DNA of 64,000 bases from NCBI GenBank assembly GCA_022842785.1, contig JALHOW010000005.1:411023-475022 (forward strand). The letters are read 5' to 3'. Below the pieces are notes generated by a model that did no database searches, was not told where the DNA came from, and worked only from the letters and a program-made list of their open reading frames with translations. This DNA comes from Hyphomicrobiaceae bacterium. Its GTDB lineage: Bacteria > Pseudomonadota > Alphaproteobacteria > Rhizobiales > Hyphomicrobiaceae. The position numbers and the translations under genes are program-made. Each line of letters begins with the position of its first letter. Within the stretch, counting starts at the first letter, position 1. Positions 63,623 through 64,000 of the stretch are shown here, piece by piece.

Positions 63623-64000
63623 TCATGTATCGAGGGCTTTGATGAGGTTGGCGAGGACGGCGGCGTCGATGTCGGCGGGGACCTTGAGACGACGCCCGTT
63701 CAGAAGCTGCACCTCGATGAAGCGCGCGTCGGTGGTCTCGGCCTCGCCCGCGGCCGTCGTCGCAACCTCGTCGGCAGCCTCAGCCTCCGCGCGCGCTGAG
63801 CCGAGCAGGAGGCCGAACTCCTTCTTCCAGCGGTAGAGATGGGTCGGCGTGAGGCCGTGGCGGCGCGCGACGGCGGACATGTTGGTCGTCGGCCCGCTCG
63901 CTTCGGCGACGACGGCGAGCTTGGCGGCGCGCGACCAGCGCCGGCGCTTGTCGAGGCCCCTCGTCAGACGGCGCGGACGACGGCCGCGCGGGCGACGGCG
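63623..64000 (-). mobile_element. tnpA: IS66-family TnpA (OrfA) gene, 5' end cut by window edge
   Basis: The frame is open from the window edge to TGA 63625-63623, at least 125 residues. It holds a helix-turn-helix (WSRAAKLAVVAEASGPTTN then VARRHGLTPTHLYRWKKEF) and the C-terminal beta segment ARFIEVQLLNGRRLKVPADID characteristic of IS66 OrfA. The visible N-terminus is very basic (RRRPRGRRPRRLTRGLDKRR). No OrfB or transposase catalytic gene follows in the 129 nt up to the secreted protein, so the element looks incomplete. No terminal repeat can be defined because the other end lies outside. Confidence 0.75.

Overview
The window looks like chromosomal DNA from a high-GC alphaproteobacterium, most likely of the order Hyphomicrobiales. 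Reasons: an ileS-lspA pair whose IleS C-terminus has lost the zinc-binding cysteines usual in gammaproteobacterial enzymes, a Bpt-type leucyltransferase, an ECF42-type sigma factor next to a DGPF protein, a Hint_2 protein, and a rhizobial-style set of glycan-decorating enzymes. Genus cannot be fixed from sequence alone. I see no rRNA, tRNA or CRISPR array.

Positions 1-38152 hold one very long surface-polysaccharide locus, all on the minus strand. In transcription order from the right it begins with export and control genes: a Wza-like lipoprotein, a Wzc/ExoP-like tyrosine autokinase, an O-antigen ligase/polymerase-like membrane protein and a WbaP-like initiating phosphoglycosyltransferase. 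Next come UDP-glucuronate decarboxylase and a glutamine-dependent amidotransferase of the AsnB family. A Wzm/Wzt ABC exporter with a carbohydrate-binding Wzt tail lies in the middle. About twelve glycosyltransferases are interleaved with decorating enzymes: a pyruvyl transferase, a kinase-like/methyltransferase fusion, two further methyltransferases, a CelD/BcsL-type acyltransferase, a NodU/CmcH-type carbamoyltransferase and a PIG-L deacetylase. The far end carries a second polymerase-like membrane protein, a UDP-glucuronate 4-epimerase and a GDP-mannose 4,6-dehydratase cut by the window edge. Many neighbours share ATGA or GTGA stop-start overlaps, so long co-transcribed blocks are likely. The inferred product is a complex heteropolysaccharide containing uronic acid, pentose and 6-deoxyhexose sugars with several non-sugar groups. 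A 37-codon stub with the GT11 fucosyltransferase signature sits between asnB and a GT4 gene and suggests a lost fucosyltransferase.

At 38556-40125 a specialised NusG paralogue is transcribed away from the locus and is a good candidate antiterminator for it. It is followed, convergently, by a Tat-type exported Gly/His-rich Hint-domain protein with its own terminator.

From 40457 to the end the content is ordinary metabolism and housekeeping: an FAH-family hydrolase, an acyl-CoA dehydrogenase, a BNR-repeat/MoaD-like/VOC operon, small VOC and DUF1428 proteins, an ECF42 sigma factor with its DGPF partner, a DUF4846 protein, an HTH protein and two tandem membrane-anchored TPR proteins. Then come an SDR with a degenerate active site, ileS-lspA, holC, bpt, RidA and a dienelactone hydrolase-like protein. 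The right edge carries the N-terminally cut IS66-type TnpA gene.
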